Shown piece by piece: positions 1-11,239 of a DNA stretch of 64,000 nt. The translations under genes were made by a program, and so were the position numbers. Every line of letters starts with the position of its first letter. The stretch's first letter is position 1. Below the pieces are notes generated by a model. It did not search any database and was not told the origin of the DNA. It saw nothing but the letters and a program-made list of their open reading frames with translations. Source of the DNA: Terrilactibacillus sp. S3-3 (GTDB lineage Bacteria > Bacillota > Bacilli > Bacillales > Sporolactobacillaceae); NCBI GenBank assembly GCA_030437565.1, contig CP129291.1:992001-1056000 (forward strand), in the 5' to 3' direction.

Positions 1-2
1 AC

Positions 3-711
3 TATCAGCCGCAAGTTCGGACTAGTGATCACCGTTTAATCGGGATGGAGGCGCTGGTAAGATGGAACCGCCGTTCCAAGGAAATCCTTCCGCCCGGCGT
101 ATTCATTCCGGTTGCCGAGGAGACGGGCATTATTCATCAAGTCGGGATGTGGGTATTAAGAGAGGCCTGCATGCAGATGCGCAAATGGCATGATGAGGGA
201 GGACCATTGATTCCTATCTCCGTCAATTTGTCGACCCAGCATTTTCACGATCAGTGCCTGCCTGGTCGAACATAAAAAAATACTTGACGAAGCGCAGCTG
301 GAACCGCGTTATCTTGAACTGGAAATCACGGAAAGCGTGATGGCGGATAATGTTCAATTATCGATGGAGATGCTGAATGAACTGCGCCGGATGGGAATCA
401 AGATCAGCCTGGATGATTTCGGGACAGGCTACAGTTCGTTTACTTATTTGAAAAATTTTCCGATCGACCGCCTGAAAATCGATCGATCGTTTATTGTGGA
501 CATTACAACAAATGAGCGGGATAAGGCGATTGTGGCTGCGATCATATCCATGGCCAAACATCTGCAATTGGGTGTGATCGCGGAAGGAATCGAGACAAAG
601 GATCAGCTGGAAGTATTGGATAAAAGCCACTGCAACGAAATACAAGGATACTATTTCAGCCGGCCGCTGCCCGCTCAAGAAGTAGAAAAAAAGTTTTTGA
701 AATCCAATTAA
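3..711 (+). CDS. EAL-domain cyclic-di-GMP phosphodiesterase, C-terminal part (cut by window edge, one frame break)
   Basis: The reading frame is open at the left edge and starts inside an EAL domain. The signature EALVRW is followed by a VFIPVAEETG segment, PISVNLS, LELEITES, DDFGTGYSS, LKIDRSFI and AEGIET, in the order found in EAL phosphodiesterases that hydrolyse cyclic di-GMP. The metal-binding and catalytic residues of those motifs (E of EAL, N of SVNLS, E of EITES, the DD pair, K of LKID, E of AEGIE) are all present, so an active enzyme is expected. Any N-terminal sensor, PAS or GGDEF part lies outside the window. The frame changes once near position 260, just before LVEHKKIL, and the gene is annotated across it. 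A terminator follows at 782-810. Substrate assignment rests on family knowledge. Confidence 0.85.
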
Positions 712-781
712 CAGGCAGACTAGTAAAACGTTTTTTTAATCAAGTCTGCTCACGGATCCTTAATTAAATGAGAAGATGAAT

Positions 782-810
782 GCCGCATCATTTTTTGGGA
801 TGCGGCTTTT
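782..810 (+). terminator. Rho-independent terminator after the EAL gene
   Basis: GCCGCATC (782-789) pairs perfectly with GATGCGGC (799-806) and is followed by TTTT. A second inverted repeat, GCAGACT/AGTCTGC (715-721 and 743-749), lies just upstream but has no T-run. Confidence 0.75.
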
Positions 811-839
811 CTGTCGGCTTTCCATTTTTTCTGTGAGCG

Positions 840-955
840 TATCCGTCGTCTGGGGGATTGATATCACCTATATTCGTTTGAAACAGGGCTGGATGTATTC
901 GGCCGCGATCATCGACTGGTATTCACGCGCCGTGCTCAGCTGGTCACCGGAACAG
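840..955 (+). mobile_element. Remnant of an IS3-family transposase (OrfB)
   Basis: A short translated stretch reads WGIDITYIRLKQGWM then AAIIDWYSRAVLSW. This is the first-aspartate region of the DDE integrase core of IS3-family OrfB proteins (the usual form is a WxTDITYI block followed by AIIDxYSR). The remaining core and both IS ends were not found, so this is a decayed scrap of about 115 bp. The rest of the gap between the EAL gene and spoVR (712-1240) shows only the terminator at 782-810 and nothing else I can assign. Confidence 0.6.
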
Positions 956-1240
956 AGACACCGCCGTTTCATAAGCATGACCTTTTCCGAACGGTAAGCA
1001 AAGCTATAAGCCGCATTCTAAAAAGCTCGTACATGGCACAGATTATACCACCCCGTTCTTTGCCGAAAATCGGCTTGTCGCCATTGTCCGGAGTAAATCG
1101 GCATGAAAAGTTATCCAACATCATAAAAATAGCATAAGTTAAATTATAGATGCCGAATTCGCGGCGGTCCAAGCTTTGGCAGCAATCCGTCCCAAATGAC
1201 TTGACGGCAGCGGGACGGGTCCCGAAAGGAGCGGAAAAAA

Positions 1241-2660
1241 ATGAATCAGGAAGAGTTGAAGGCGCTTGATCGATCGTTCGATTGATGAAATAACGGAAAT
1301 CGCTGAGGGATTTGGGCTGGACTTTTATCCGATGCGCTATGAAATTTGCCCTGCTGAAATTATTTACACGTTTGGAGCCTACGGTATGCCAACCCGCTTT
1401 TCACATTGGAGTTTCGGCAAGCAATTTTACAAGATGAAACTTCAGTATGATCTTGGATTAAGCAAAATTTACGAGTTGGTGATTAATTCTGACCCGTGTT
1501 ACGCTTTTTTTTTGTTAAATACGAACAGCCTCGTTCAGAACAAAATGATTGTAGCCCATGTGCTGGCACACTGTGATTTTTTCAAAAACAATGTGCGGTT
1601 TATCAATACGAGGCGCGACATGGTCGAGAGCATGAGTGCGACGGCGGAGCGGATTCACGACTACGAAGAGACGTATGGCAAGAAAAAAAAGTAGAAAAGT
1701 TTATTGATGCAGTACTGGCGATACAGGAACATGTCGACCCGCGCATTATCCGGAAAGGAGATTGGCTGGACTACACCTGCAAAACCGGCCAAGAAAAGAA
1801 AACGCCCGATTTCAGAATACGAGGATCTAATCAGTATGGACGACGCGAAAGAGGAGGAAACGGGAGATGAACAAATAAAATTCCCGAAACGGCCGAAGAA
1901 GGATCTCTTATTTTTTATTGAGGAGTACAGTAAAGTATTGACCGACTGGCAGCGTGATATCTTAACGATGCTCAGGGAGGAAATGCTGTATTTTTGGCCG
2001 CAGCTGGAAACGAAGATCATGAATGAGGGCTGGGCATCCTACTGGCACGCCCGGATTATGCGCGAATTAGATTTAACGTCGGATGAAGCGATCGAATTTG
2101 CCAAACTGAATGCCAATGTTGTTCAACCGTCCAGGCAAAGCATCAATCCGTATTATCTGGGCCTTAAACTTTATGAGGACATTGAAGAGCGCTACGATCA
2201 TCCCACTGAAGCGATGAAAAAAACAGGCGTAAAAGAGGGGTCGGGCAGGGAAAAAATGTTTGAGGTCAGGGAACTGGAGTCCGACCAATCGTTTATCCGC
2301 AATTATTTAACGAAAGATTTGGTTCAGCGCGAGGATCTGTTTCTCTTTGAGAAAAAAGGAAACGAATACAAGATTACGAGCAAAGACTGGAAGACTGTCC
2401 GCGATCAATTAGTGTCAATGAGGGTGAATGGCGGTTTTCCATATATTGTCGTCGAGGATGGTGATCACAGGCATAACGGCGAACTCTATTTGAAACATCG
2501 CTATGAGGGGATCGAACTCGATACAAAGTACATGGAAGGTGTGCTGGAGTATTTGGTTCAGCTCTGGGGAAGACCGGTACATCTTGAAACGGTTATTGAG
2601 GATCACCCAATCCTGTTCACTTGTGAAAAAGGCGAAGTTCGCCGTAAACGATTGGACTGA
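1241..2660 (+). CDS. spoVR: Stage V sporulation protein R (SpoVR family)
   Basis: The composite product is about 470 residues, matching the usual SpoVR length near 468. It is recognised by [65 protein letters not shown]-type and [15 protein letters not shown] segments, a pattern conserved in SpoVR proteins. In Bacillus subtilis the protein is needed for spore cortex formation; the biochemical role is unclear. The start ATG at 1241 has AAAGGAG upstream and gives [12 protein letters not shown]. The frame changes near 1275, again at an eight-A run near 1690, and is restored in the poorly conserved linker near 1740-1790. Such breaks in a conserved sporulation gene point to sequence error rather than decay. 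A perfect 14-bp hairpin terminator follows. Confidence 0.92.
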
Positions 2661-2668
2661 CAGTAAAA

Positions 2669-2711
2669 AACAAAAAGAACGTGCCCGAAGGCTGGGGACG
2701 TTCTTTTTGTT
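2669..2711 (+). terminator. Hairpin terminator after spoVR
   Basis: AACAAAAAGAACGT (2669-2682) pairs perfectly with ACGTTCTTTTTGTT (2698-2711); the 3' arm supplies the T-run. As the A-rich 5' arm gives a T-run on the other strand, it could also stop transcripts from the convergent methyltransferase gene. Confidence 0.85.
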
Positions 2712-2829
2712 AAAGATTAGAGAGATGCGGCCGAATACCGATCACTTTAAAAACCGTTACTTGTCTTTTTTAAACTGTATCTTAAATCCTAAAAGGTATT
2801 GGGTGTGCCAAACCGCAGCCGCAAACACA

Positions 2830-3601
2830 TTATCCGGTTTTGGTGGCTGCGATCCGAAGGCGCTTGTAGTCGGTGACCCAAACGCCGTCACGATAAAGCT
2901 GCGTTTTCAATTTTTGTTTGATTTTTTTATAGAGGGCGGCTTTTTCCGCTTTACTAAATTCGGGAAAAAAGTCATCGGCAAAACTGTCCAGCCAGTGGTT
3001 CAGCCCGTTTTCCCCGTCGGAAAGCGGCGTTGGTCTATCAAAATAGGAGACAAGATTGACGGTGAATCCCTGGCGCTCAAGCAGGGTACTGTATTCGCCT
3101 GCACTTGGAAAGTACCATGGATTGCGCTCGCCGGCATCGATGCCGTATTCTTCAGCCAAGATACCGGAAATACCATCAATAACGGATTGCACATTGCCTT
3201 TTCCGCCCAATTCCGCAACAAAGCGGCCGCCCGGTTTTAACGCGAGCCAGATTGATTTCGCCGCCTTATCAGCATTTTTTCATCCAGTGGAGCGCCGCGT
3301 TGGAAAAAATGGCATCGTATTTTTGGGTTGTTCGAAAAGTTTCCCCGTTATCCTTATAGAAATGAACTCGGGGATATTTTTGGCGCGCCTTTTCGATCAT
3401 TGCTTCTGAAAAATCCAATCCGTCGACGTTCGCCCCGGTCCGGGCCATTTCGGCGGATAAATCGCCTGTTCCACAGCCCAAATCCAATATTTTTTCACCT
3501 TTTTGCGGGTTCAACCATTCAACAACGTCTTTCCCAAATTTTGCGACAAAGCCGATTTGATTATCATATATTGAAGCATCCCAGACATTTCCTGATGGCA
3601 T
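2830..3601 (-). CDS. SAM-dependent methyltransferase, class I (trans-aconitate/UbiE-like)
   Basis: The N-terminal half contains KILDLGCGTGDLSAEMA, a class I methyltransferase motif I that binds S-adenosylmethionine, followed by VDGLDFSEAMIEKARQK (motif II acidic residue) and DAIFSNAALHWM, which resembles the ALHW motif of trans-aconitate methyltransferases and related malonyl-ACP or small-molecule methyltransferases. The C-terminal half (FSKAEKAALYKKIKQKL) also fits that family. Length is about 257 residues. The frame changes at a T6 run near 3275, exactly after ALHWM. The start ATG at 3601 has GGAGGAG eight bases upstream on the minus strand. It is divergent from a LysR regulator 124 bp away, which suggests regulation by that neighbour. 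The methyl acceptor cannot be told from sequence. Confidence 0.82.
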
Positions 3602-3695
3602 TCATTACTCCTCCTATCTTATGGCAACGTTTTTACTAATGCTTATTATAAGCGATGGCACGGCATTCGTATAAGATATATAATCTATGATATCA

Positions 3696-3710
3696 ATAGT
3701 TTAAAACTAT
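3696..3710 (+). promoter_or_regulatory. Perfect palindrome, candidate LysR-type operator
   Basis: ATAGTTT, one central A, and AAACTAT form a perfect 15-bp palindrome that contains the T-N11-A pattern of LysR boxes. It sits between the divergent methyltransferase and LysR genes, just upstream of the LysR ribosome site GGAGGTGG. A TATAAT at 3679-3684 could be the LysR -10. Function is inferred from position and symmetry only. Confidence 0.5.
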
Positions 3711-3725
3711 GATGGAGGTGGTTAC

Positions 3726-4610
3726 ATGGATATGCGCGTGATGGAATATGTACTGGCAGTGTATCGAAGAAATTTTACACAGGCGGCGCAAGCGCTGCAC
3801 ATAGCCCAGCCTTCTTTAAGCAACCAAGTTGCTAAACTGGAAAGAGAACTGGGACTGGCTTTGTTCGATCGCGGCCATGGCAGCATAGAACCGACTCCTG
3901 ACGGCCTTTATTTTATTTACCAGGCAGAAAAAATTTTGATGATGCGGGACGAACTTTTGCGTGATATGAATGAGCGAAGACAGGGAAATCAAGGCGATCT
4001 GTACATTGGATCAACAGCCGTGACAGGCGGACATGTCCTTCCGGCGCGGATGCAGAGATATAAAGAAGCCTATCCTGACGTCAACATTCATCTTACGGAA
4101 GCTTCTTCGGAGCAGCTAGCCGGCAAGGTGCTGGACGGAACCATCGATCTGGCGATTCTGGCGCTGCCTGTTGAGGACGAGCGGCTGGCGGACGAACCCC
4201 TGCTCACCGAACCGCTGTACATTGTTCTGCCGGAAAAAGATACAGTCTGGCTGCCGGAATCCGTCGGCGATCAGCACAGGCCTGCCGGGCGTCTGTCGCT
4301 CGAGGTTTTAGCGGAATGCCCGTTCATTGTACTGAAGGAAGGTTACGGTTTCCGCCGAACAGTATTCGACCTGTGTTCAAAAAGCGGTTTCCAGCCGCAG
4401 ATCGCTTATGAGACAAGCAGTATTGAAACGGCACAGTCACTTGTGGGATGCGGGTTTGGTGTGACGATCGTCCCGAAAATGGCCGCTCACCTTGATGATC
4501 CAAAAAACGTCTGGTATACCGGCATCGCCACGCTTGCGACCCGGACACTGGCGTTTGTCTACCGCCGCGGCCGGCTCCGAAAAACGGCTGAAGCATTTAT
4601 TCAAATGTAA
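3726..4610 (+). CDS. LysR-family transcriptional regulator
   Basis: This intact 294-residue protein has the typical LysR length. Residues about 5-65 form the winged helix-turn-helix (FTQAAQALHIAQPSLSNQVA, then LERELGLALFDR). The remainder is the two-lobed substrate-binding domain (GDLYIGSTAVTGGHVLP, IDLAILALP, ECPFIVLKEGYGFRRTV, VGCGFGVTIVPKMA), which resembles CynR/GltC-type regulators. Start ATG 3726 has GGAGGTGG upstream. It is one of the few long genes here without a frame break. It is divergent from the methyltransferase and has a palindrome in front of it, consistent with autoregulation. The effector is unknown. Confidence 0.92.
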   Translation: MDMRVMEYVLAVYRRNFTQAAQALHIAQPSLSNQVAKLERELGLALFDRGHGSIEPTPDGLYFIYQAEKILMMRDELLRDMNERRQGNQGDLYIGSTAVTGGHVLPARMQRYKEAYPDVNIHLTEASSEQLAGKVLDGTIDLAILALPVEDERLADEPLLTEPLYIVLPEKDTVWLPESVGDQHRPAGRLSLEVLAECPFIVLKEGYGFRRTVFDLCSKSGFQPQIAYETSSIETAQSLVGCGFGVTIVPKMAAHLDDPKNVWYTGIATLATRTLAFVYRRGRLRKTAEAFIQM

Positions 4611-4933
4611 AATCAAGGGGAATAGTAAACGATAAGGACTACCATTCGGAACGACGCATATGAGCGAATTCAGCAGTTTCTTATATTTATGTTTAACAGT
4701 GTAAACCAGGAGCAAGGGATTTGTAAAATTTTTGGAACAGCTGGCTGGACGCTCTTTTTTTATTCAATAAATTTTTTCACAGAAAAAAGCCGGTTTGTAA
4801 AAGTTTGTCCCCGTTTTTTTTGAGCGAAAAGGACGCAATACAAAGAATTTCTCAACAACAGCTTAAAACGCCCTTAAAATTCACCAGGTATGATAGAAGT
4901 GCAGGAAAAAATAAGGAGGCGAAGCGATTTGCA
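4611..4933. other. Intergenic stretch without a recognised gene
   Basis: About 320 bp between the LysR gene and the next likely start. A frame is open from 4805, but the ribosome site AAGGAGG lies at about 4914-4920, so the upstream part is probably untranslated leader. A T-rich run near 4750-4763 may end LysR transcription, but I see no strong hairpin. Confidence 0.4.
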
Positions 4934-5326
4934 GTGGAAAAAAAAGTCGCGGCTGGAGTTGGCGGAGCAGCAGTAACCGTGGTGATCCTGTCTGGTTTCC
5001 CGTTTTTTTCAATGGCTGATGGCTCTAAGCCTGATCATGTTAACGCCCCTGATCATCACGCAGTTCAAGCGGCCAAACGGGAGCGCTTTTCGGTGAGGCA
5101 AGACCGGCTGCCTTGCAAATATTTAACCTTTTCGCCGACTGTCGAAAAGCAAGACTCAGCGTATGCTGTACCCTTTTCCCTTCCTGTGGTCAAGCAGCCG
5201 ATCAAACAGGAAGCAAAAAAACATAAGGCCAAGCCCGCAACTGTCAGGACAGTCGTTTACACTCCTGTGTATTGCAGTAAGCTTTATTTCAAAGAGGTCC
5301 GCTTTATCGACAAGGTGAAAATTTAA
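4934..5326 (+). CDS. Hypothetical membrane-anchored or secreted protein
   Basis: I do not recognise a family. The most likely start is GTG 4934, 13 bases after AAGGAGG, giving 130 residues. The N-terminus (EKKVAAGVGGAAVTVVILSG) has positive charge followed by a hydrophobic stretch of about 20 residues, typical of a signal anchor or signal peptide. The rest is hydrophilic and rich in Lys, His and Pro (QPIKQEAKKHKAKPATVRT), suggesting an extracytoplasmic, low-complexity tail. A longer frame from ATG 4805 exists but ignores the ribosome site. There is no conserved neighbour to suggest a role. Confidence 0.45.
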   Translation: MEKKVAAGVGGAAVTVVILSGFPFFSMADGSKPDHVNAPDHHAVQAAKRERFSVRQDRLPCKYLTFSPTVEKQDSAYAVPFSLPVVKQPIKQEAKKHKAKPATVRTVVYTPVYCSKLYFKEVRFIDKVKI

Positions 5327-5516
5327 AAATCAGAAAAGAAAAAATCGGAGATCAGATTCCGGTTATTTTTTTGCCCATTTTTAGCGAAATATAGGCCATA
5401 GGATTCAGCATGAATTGAGTGGAAAAATTTGACGATTCTTTACTTTTACATAACAATGGCTTTGTTTTTACTCTCTATACTGAAATCGAACGAAGATTCA
5501 GGAAAGGAGTCAGAAA

Positions 5517-7899
5517 ATGAAAAGGAAGAAAATGGCAACTGCATTGATCGCGGCATTGACGATTACGGCAACAAGCACCGCCTTTGCCTCCGCCTCTATC
5601 TATCATCGTGTGGCGGGACCTCAAGGAACCACTAAAGGGATTACGTCGTACGACTGGTCGCTGACGCCGGCGGGGCGGCAAACCACACTGGGGGATTTTC
5701 CAATGGGCGGAGCACTGAGTCCGGACGGCAAATATCTCGCGGTTTCAAATGACGGACAGGGAGCAATCGCGCTGCAGCTCGTCGACACCTCGTCAGGCAA
5801 AGTGGTGCAAACGATTTCCTATGCGTCTCCGGAGGCTCTGTATCTGGGGGTTGCTTTCAGTCCGGATGGCAAGCATCTGTATGCATCGGCCGGCGGAAAC
5901 AATAAAATACGTGTTTTTGACTGTTCGAATGGCCGTCTGACTGAACAGGAGGCCGTCAGCTTGAAAGACAATAAGAACACGAATTTTTACCCTGCAGGTT
6001 TAACGGTTTCCAAAGATGGTCGGTTTCTTTATGCAGCGAATAATCTGAATCAGTCTGTCTCCAAAATTGATATTCAGCAAAAGAAAATTGTGGCTACGGC
6101 GAACGTGGGAAAGAATCCTTATGCCGCTTATTTGACAAAGGGCGGCGATGCTCTCTATGTGTCCAATTGGGGTGAAAGCAGTGTATCCGTCCTTGACCCG
6201 AACACGCTTCAACCGAAAAAAACAGTGCGTGTCGGCCTTCATCCGAATGCGATTGCTGAAAATCAGACGGGCGGGCGATCTCTACGTCTCAAACGGGGAC
6301 AGTGATTCGGTGTCTGTCCTGAACGGAAAAAGCGGACAAGTCAAACAAACGATCTCTTTAAAACCTTATCGAAGTGCTCCTGCAGGCAGCGATCCGGACG
6401 CACTGGCCGTAAGCAAGGACGGCAAGATGCTTTATGTGGCGAGTGCCGGAAATAATGATGTCGCTGTTGTTAGTCTTTCGGGATCCTCTGCTGCTGTTAA
6501 GGGCTTGATTCCAACTGCCTGGTATCCAACGGGTGTTTATTTAAACACTCAGAACAGCAAACTGATGGTCACCAACGCCAAAGGACTTGGGGCAGGGCCG
6601 AACAGGGAAGGCCAGTATGTCGGCAACATGATGGAAGGCACACTTTCCATGCTGAACGTCCCGAGTCGTTTTGAATTGGCGAAATACACCGTCCAGGTTA
6701 AAAAGAATAATGCAATGAAACAAGCCGACGCCGGAGGGACCGGCTCAAAAGTGGTGATTCCGCGAAACGCGGCGGAACATTCACCGATTAAACATGTGAT
6801 CTATGTCATCAAAGAAAACCGGACTTATGATCAAGTATTTGGAGATCTAGGCAAAGGCAATGGAGATGCCGGTCTGGCCGGCTTTGGAGAACAAATTACG
6901 CCGAATATCCATAAGCTGTCCAAACAGTTTGTTACGCTGGATAATTTCTATGCTGATGCTGAGATCAGTGCTCAGGGTCACAACTGGGCGACGGCGGCGA
7001 TGGCCAATGATTATACGGAGAAAAACTGGATGGCCAATTATTCCAGTCGAAATCGGGGTTATGATTTTGAAGGGGATAATGATGCCGCCTATCCGCAATC
7101 AGGTTTCTTGTGGGATAATGCGCAGCGCTCCGGTGTCAGCTACCGCGATTACGGCGAGTTTGCCAACTATGATTCGGCGAAGAAACAGTGGGTGCCGACG
7201 GATGCCAGTATCGGCAGCCATTTCGATCCGAATTATCCCGGCTGGGATCTCAGCATTTCCGACTTGACCCGTGAGGCGGAATGGGAAAAAGAATTTAATA
7301 CGTTCATTAAAAATAACAACTTGCCGCAGCTTGAGATTGTCCGCCTGCCAAATGATCATACTTCAGGAACAAAGGTCGGCAAATTGACGCCGCAGGCGAT
7401 GGTTGCTCAAAATGACTATGCTGTAGGCAAGCTTGTCGATGCGATCAGCCATTCAAAATACTGGGAAGATACCGCTATTTTCATTACGGAGGATGATTCG
7501 CAAAACGGCTGGGATCACGTCGATGCCCATCGGACCGAGTCGCTTGTTGTCAGCCCTTATACACAGACCGGTAAAGTGGACAGTGTGTTTTATGATACGG
7601 CTTCAATGATCCATACGATGGAACGGATTCTCGGTATGAAGCCGATGACCCAGTTTGATGCGGCAAGCATTCCGATGAACCGCTCGTTCACGGCAAAGCC
7701 AAACAATGCCGCTTATAAGGCCGCCGCTCCGACTTATCCATTAGACAAAAAGAACGGCGAAACCGCGCCCGATGCGAAGTCCTCCGGAAAACTTGATTTC
7801 TCAAGAGAAGATCATGCGAATGAAACGATTCTGAATAAAGCGTTATGGGATGCCACGCTGAAAGCGAAAAAAGGCGCTTACCCGGGAAAGACAAAATAA
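5517..7899 (+). CDS. Secreted YVTN beta-propeller / alkaline-phosphatase-like phosphoesterase
   Basis: The composite product is about 794 residues. It begins with a signal peptide (KRKKMATALIAALTITA, then TAFASAS) after AGGAAAGGAG and ATG 5517. Residues about 50-370 contain repeated SPDGKYLAVSN, SPDGKHLYAS, SKDGRFLYAAN and SKDGKMLYVAS blocks, the pattern of YVTN-type beta-propellers. The C-terminal half is a phosphoesterase-family domain related to phospholipase C/acid phosphatase (VIYVIKENRTYDQVFGD, then SAQGHNWATAAMAND, FITEDDSQNGWDHVDAHRT), with metal-binding Asp, Asn and His in place. The protein is probably exported and hydrolyses phosphoesters; the substrate is unknown. One frame break near 6270 joins the propeller parts. 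It stands alone with its own terminator. Confidence 0.85.
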
Positions 7900-7913
7900 G
7901 AATTCGATCGATC

Positions 7914-7945
7914 GAAACCGTCCCTTTTCAAAGGGCGGTTTCATT
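7914..7945 (+). terminator. Hairpin terminator after the phosphoesterase
   Basis: GAAACCG plus CCCTTT pairs with AAAGGG plus CGGTTTC around a TC loop, with one bulged T. The following bases are moderately T-rich with a T6 run at about 7953. Confidence 0.65.
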
Positions 7946-7982
7946 TACATAGTTTTTTGGAGACTTCAGCAAATGCGAGGTG

Positions 7983-10900
7983 ATGAATAAAGTGGAAAGA
8001 CTGACACGAATCCTTTCAAAACGGCTTGGTTTTATCTTAACACTCGCTTTTCTAGTCTGCTTGTGGGGACTCTATTCGGCCTGGCAAATCAAAAAAGACT
8101 ATTTACCCGATATTAATAATCCGATCGTTATGGTCACGGTTAAGATGGATGCGAATGCAAATCATGATGAACAGGCCGCTGCTCTGAATAAGGATATCAC
8201 CGGCGCGTTAAAGGAGACGGACGGGCTGCAATCGGTGGAATCAACGCTTTATCCTCAGGGACTTTTTCTGTCTGACTTTTCCGCAAAATGCCGATATCGA
8301 TAAAGCAAAAGATGATATAAAAGCGGCACTGGCCTCTGTTTCTCTACCTTCCGGAACAAGCCGGCCGGAAGTGACGGTGATCAGTTCAAATGCTTTTCCG
8401 TTTATGCAGGTCAGTTTGCGGCCGTCCTCCGCTGCCGGCGCAATCAAGGCGGCGGATTCTGAGAATGTGCGAAAACAATTGGAACAATTGCCGGGTGTTG
8501 AAAAAGTCCAAACAACAGGAAACGGGCAGGAAGGCTATGTTGTCACACTGGATCCTCACAAATTGGCTACTTACGGCCTGACATTGGACAGCGTAAAAAA
8601 AACGTTAACGTCCCGGCAAAAGACATTGCCGGCAGGCTCTGTGCAAATGTCGGATGTTCATATGATACTCAATGTGCGGCCGCCTGCAGTCACCAAGAAA
8701 AGCCTGGAACAAATCCCGCTTGTTAAAAAAAGCGGCAAAGAGGTCGTGCTGCAAGACGTTGCCTCGTTCAAAAAAGTACGGTCAATGTCCAGACGATTGC
8801 ACGCACCCAGGGACGCCCGAGTGTTTTAATCAATCTTTATAAGACGCCTTCGGCCGATGTGACGGCGGTCAGCCGGGCTGCCGGGCAAAAAGTGGATCAA
8901 CTTAGGAAGGCGGAAAAAGGGTTAAGTTTAAAAGTACTGTTTGATAATGGTCAAACGACGGCCGATGCCATTCATGGATTGTGGCGGGAGACGGTACTCG
9001 GCTGTTTATTCTCGATTGTTTGTGTGTTTCTCTTTTTCAGGCAGTGGCGCGCGACCGCGGCCATCCTTTTTTCGCTGCCCATTTGTTTCTTTGTTTCCGT
9101 ATCGATATTAAAGGATGCAGGTGTCACGCTCAATTTGCTGACGGCATCCGGGTTTATTGTTGCCATGGGCCGTGTGGTTGATGATTCAATTGTGGTGATG
9201 GACAATATGTACCGAAGAACGGAGATCAGCGGGAAAATGTCCATTCCTGTTTTAGCGGAAGGGGCAAAAGAAATGATTCCGGCTGTTGCCGCCTCAACGC
9301 TGACGACGATCGCCGTCTATTTGCCGCTGGCCCTGACAAGCACGATGATCGGCCATGCTTTTTCCGGCTTTGCCTGGGCGATCACGATTGCGCTGGTTTG
9401 TTCACTTATCGTGGCTTTGCTTATTGTTCCGCCCTTTACGGCACGGGTCTGGAGCCGCGGCTTTGTACCGCGGGCGCCGCAAACGGAAAAACGGGCGGCG
9501 CCGGTTATCAGGCGACTGCTTAAAAAAAGAAATCTGTTGTTTTCCACATTTTGTATCTTGCTTGTGGGCTGCGGGATCGGCGCCTTTTTTATTCCCGTCA
9601 ATATTTTGCCGCGCTCGCAGTCGCAGGCTATAAATGTGCAAATTGAGTGCCCCGAGGGATCAACGCTTGCTCAGATAGATGGCGAAGTCAGGGGGTTTGA
9701 AGCGACGCTCGCCGGCCGTAAAGACATCCAGACCTATTCGTCCATGCTTGGCTCTGTGTTTACACCCACATTTGATGATGTGTTTGATCAGGGCGGGGGA
9801 TGGATTCAGCAAGGAAATATTGCCAACGTCTCCATAACGCCCAAAAAAGGGATTGATACGGACAAATTGCTTGCAAGTTTGAAAGATGACATTAAGCAAA
9901 TGCCGACGACCGCTGCCTATACTGTTTCCAGTCAGCAAATTTCCGGTGATGATTCACAGGTTAAAATCGTTTTATCAGGATTGAACGAAGAAGCCCTTAT
10001 CCGTTCGGCCAACCTGTTAAAAAGCAAACTGCAGACAGTCACGGGGCTGCAAATAGATGATGAAGGCAATCAAAACGATTTGTCCCGCTTTACCGTTCAA
10101 TTAAATGATGAAAATATGAAAAGCCTCGGCATTGACAAACAGAAGGTTTTGAATAGCATCGACGATTTTACGGATAAAAGCGATCGTTTGCAAATGGTGA
10201 GCGGCGATGGAACGGTTCCGGTCGAGCTCGACAAACCTTCGTCCGTTTCTCTGAGCTATCAGGGACGGATGCCATGCAAACACTTTTGCTAAAACTAGGA
10301 AAGTTGTCTTTTTAAAAAAAAAACCAACAGGCGGTAATGCTGGCCGACATCGCTTCACTGAAGGTTAGGCCGTCTGTGGTCACCAGTGAAAAAGACGGGG
10401 CGCCGATCGCCATTATAACTGGAAATATTACCACACCGGATATCGGCACTGTGACAAAACAAATCAATCGGACGCTAAACAACAGCCAGCTGCCGAAGGG
10501 GATTCATGTGGATTTCGGCGGCATTCCCGAGCAGGTGCGCCAGCTGATCGCTTCAGCCGCTTTTTTGCCGGCACTCTCTCCATCCTCCTCGTGTTCTTGA
10601 TTATGACAAGCATTTTTAAGGGGCTTCGGGCGCCGCTTGCAGTTCTGGCATCACTGCCGTTTGCTTTAATTGGCTCTGTTATGTTTTTACTTATTTTCAG
10701 GCAATCATGGACGATCGGTTCGCTCGTCGGCCTTGTGATGCTGGTTGGGATCGTCGCCACGAACGGACGGGATTGTTTTGGTCGATAGGCTCGAACGTTT
10801 GCGCCGGCAGGGCAAGCCGATTGACCAGGTGCTTATTGAAGGGACGGCAAGTCGGGTCAGGCCGATTCTCATGACCGCTTCGACGACAGTATTGACATTG

Positions 10901-11100
10901 CTGCCGCTCGTTTTTTTTCTTCGCCGGACGGCACGCTGATTTCGCAGACACTTGGTCTCGTTGTCGTCGGGGGAATGATTACGGCCACGCTGACCAGCCT
11001 TGTTGTCATTCCTACTATCTACCATTGGCTATTTGCCATGAAAATAAGGAAGGGGCGGTTGAATGCCGCGGATGGCAGGGAAGCCTTGAAGGAAGGATGA
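7983..11100 (+). CDS. RND-superfamily multidrug/lipid exporter (AcrB/SwrC-like)
   Basis: The composite length is about 1038 residues, as expected for RND pumps. The N-terminus (one membrane segment LGFILTLAFLVCLWGLYSAW, then KKDYLPDINNPIV) matches the DxLPDIxxP entry of this family. Periplasmic-type loops (porter domain, LATYGLTLDSVKKTL) alternate with clusters of membrane helices, including GFIVAMGRVVDDSIVVMDNM (conserved VDDxIVxxEN region of helix 4) and the second-half repeat SLVGLVMLVGIVATN. In Bacillus, SwrC-type members export surfactin and other amphiphiles using the proton gradient. At least five frame changes occur, near 8285, 8790, 10290-10330, 10575, 10770 and 10915, mostly at homopolymers. 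The start is ATG 7983 or the adjacent GTG 7980. No membrane-fusion partner is adjacent, as is usual in Gram-positives. Confidence 0.85.
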
Positions 11101-11116
11101 GCGTCTTGAAATTTTT

Positions 11117-11160
11117 GTTCCTCAGCTTTGGCTATACAACCGGGTTGAGGAACTTTTTTT
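11117..11160 (+). terminator. Hairpin terminator after the RND exporter
   Basis: GTTCCTCA (11117-11124) pairs with TGAGGAAC (11146-11153), followed immediately by seven T. Confidence 0.85.
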
Positions 11161-11239
11161 GGATCGATTTACAGAAAACCGATGTCCCGGTTAGTACACA
11201 AACGGAGTTGGTAAAGGCTGGTACGGATGGAGAATCAGG

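Noticed and set aside
2503-3240. 245-residue plus-strand frame spanning the end of spoVR and the methyltransferase
   Set aside because: It crosses a strong terminator and is antisense to a methyltransferase with clear motifs.
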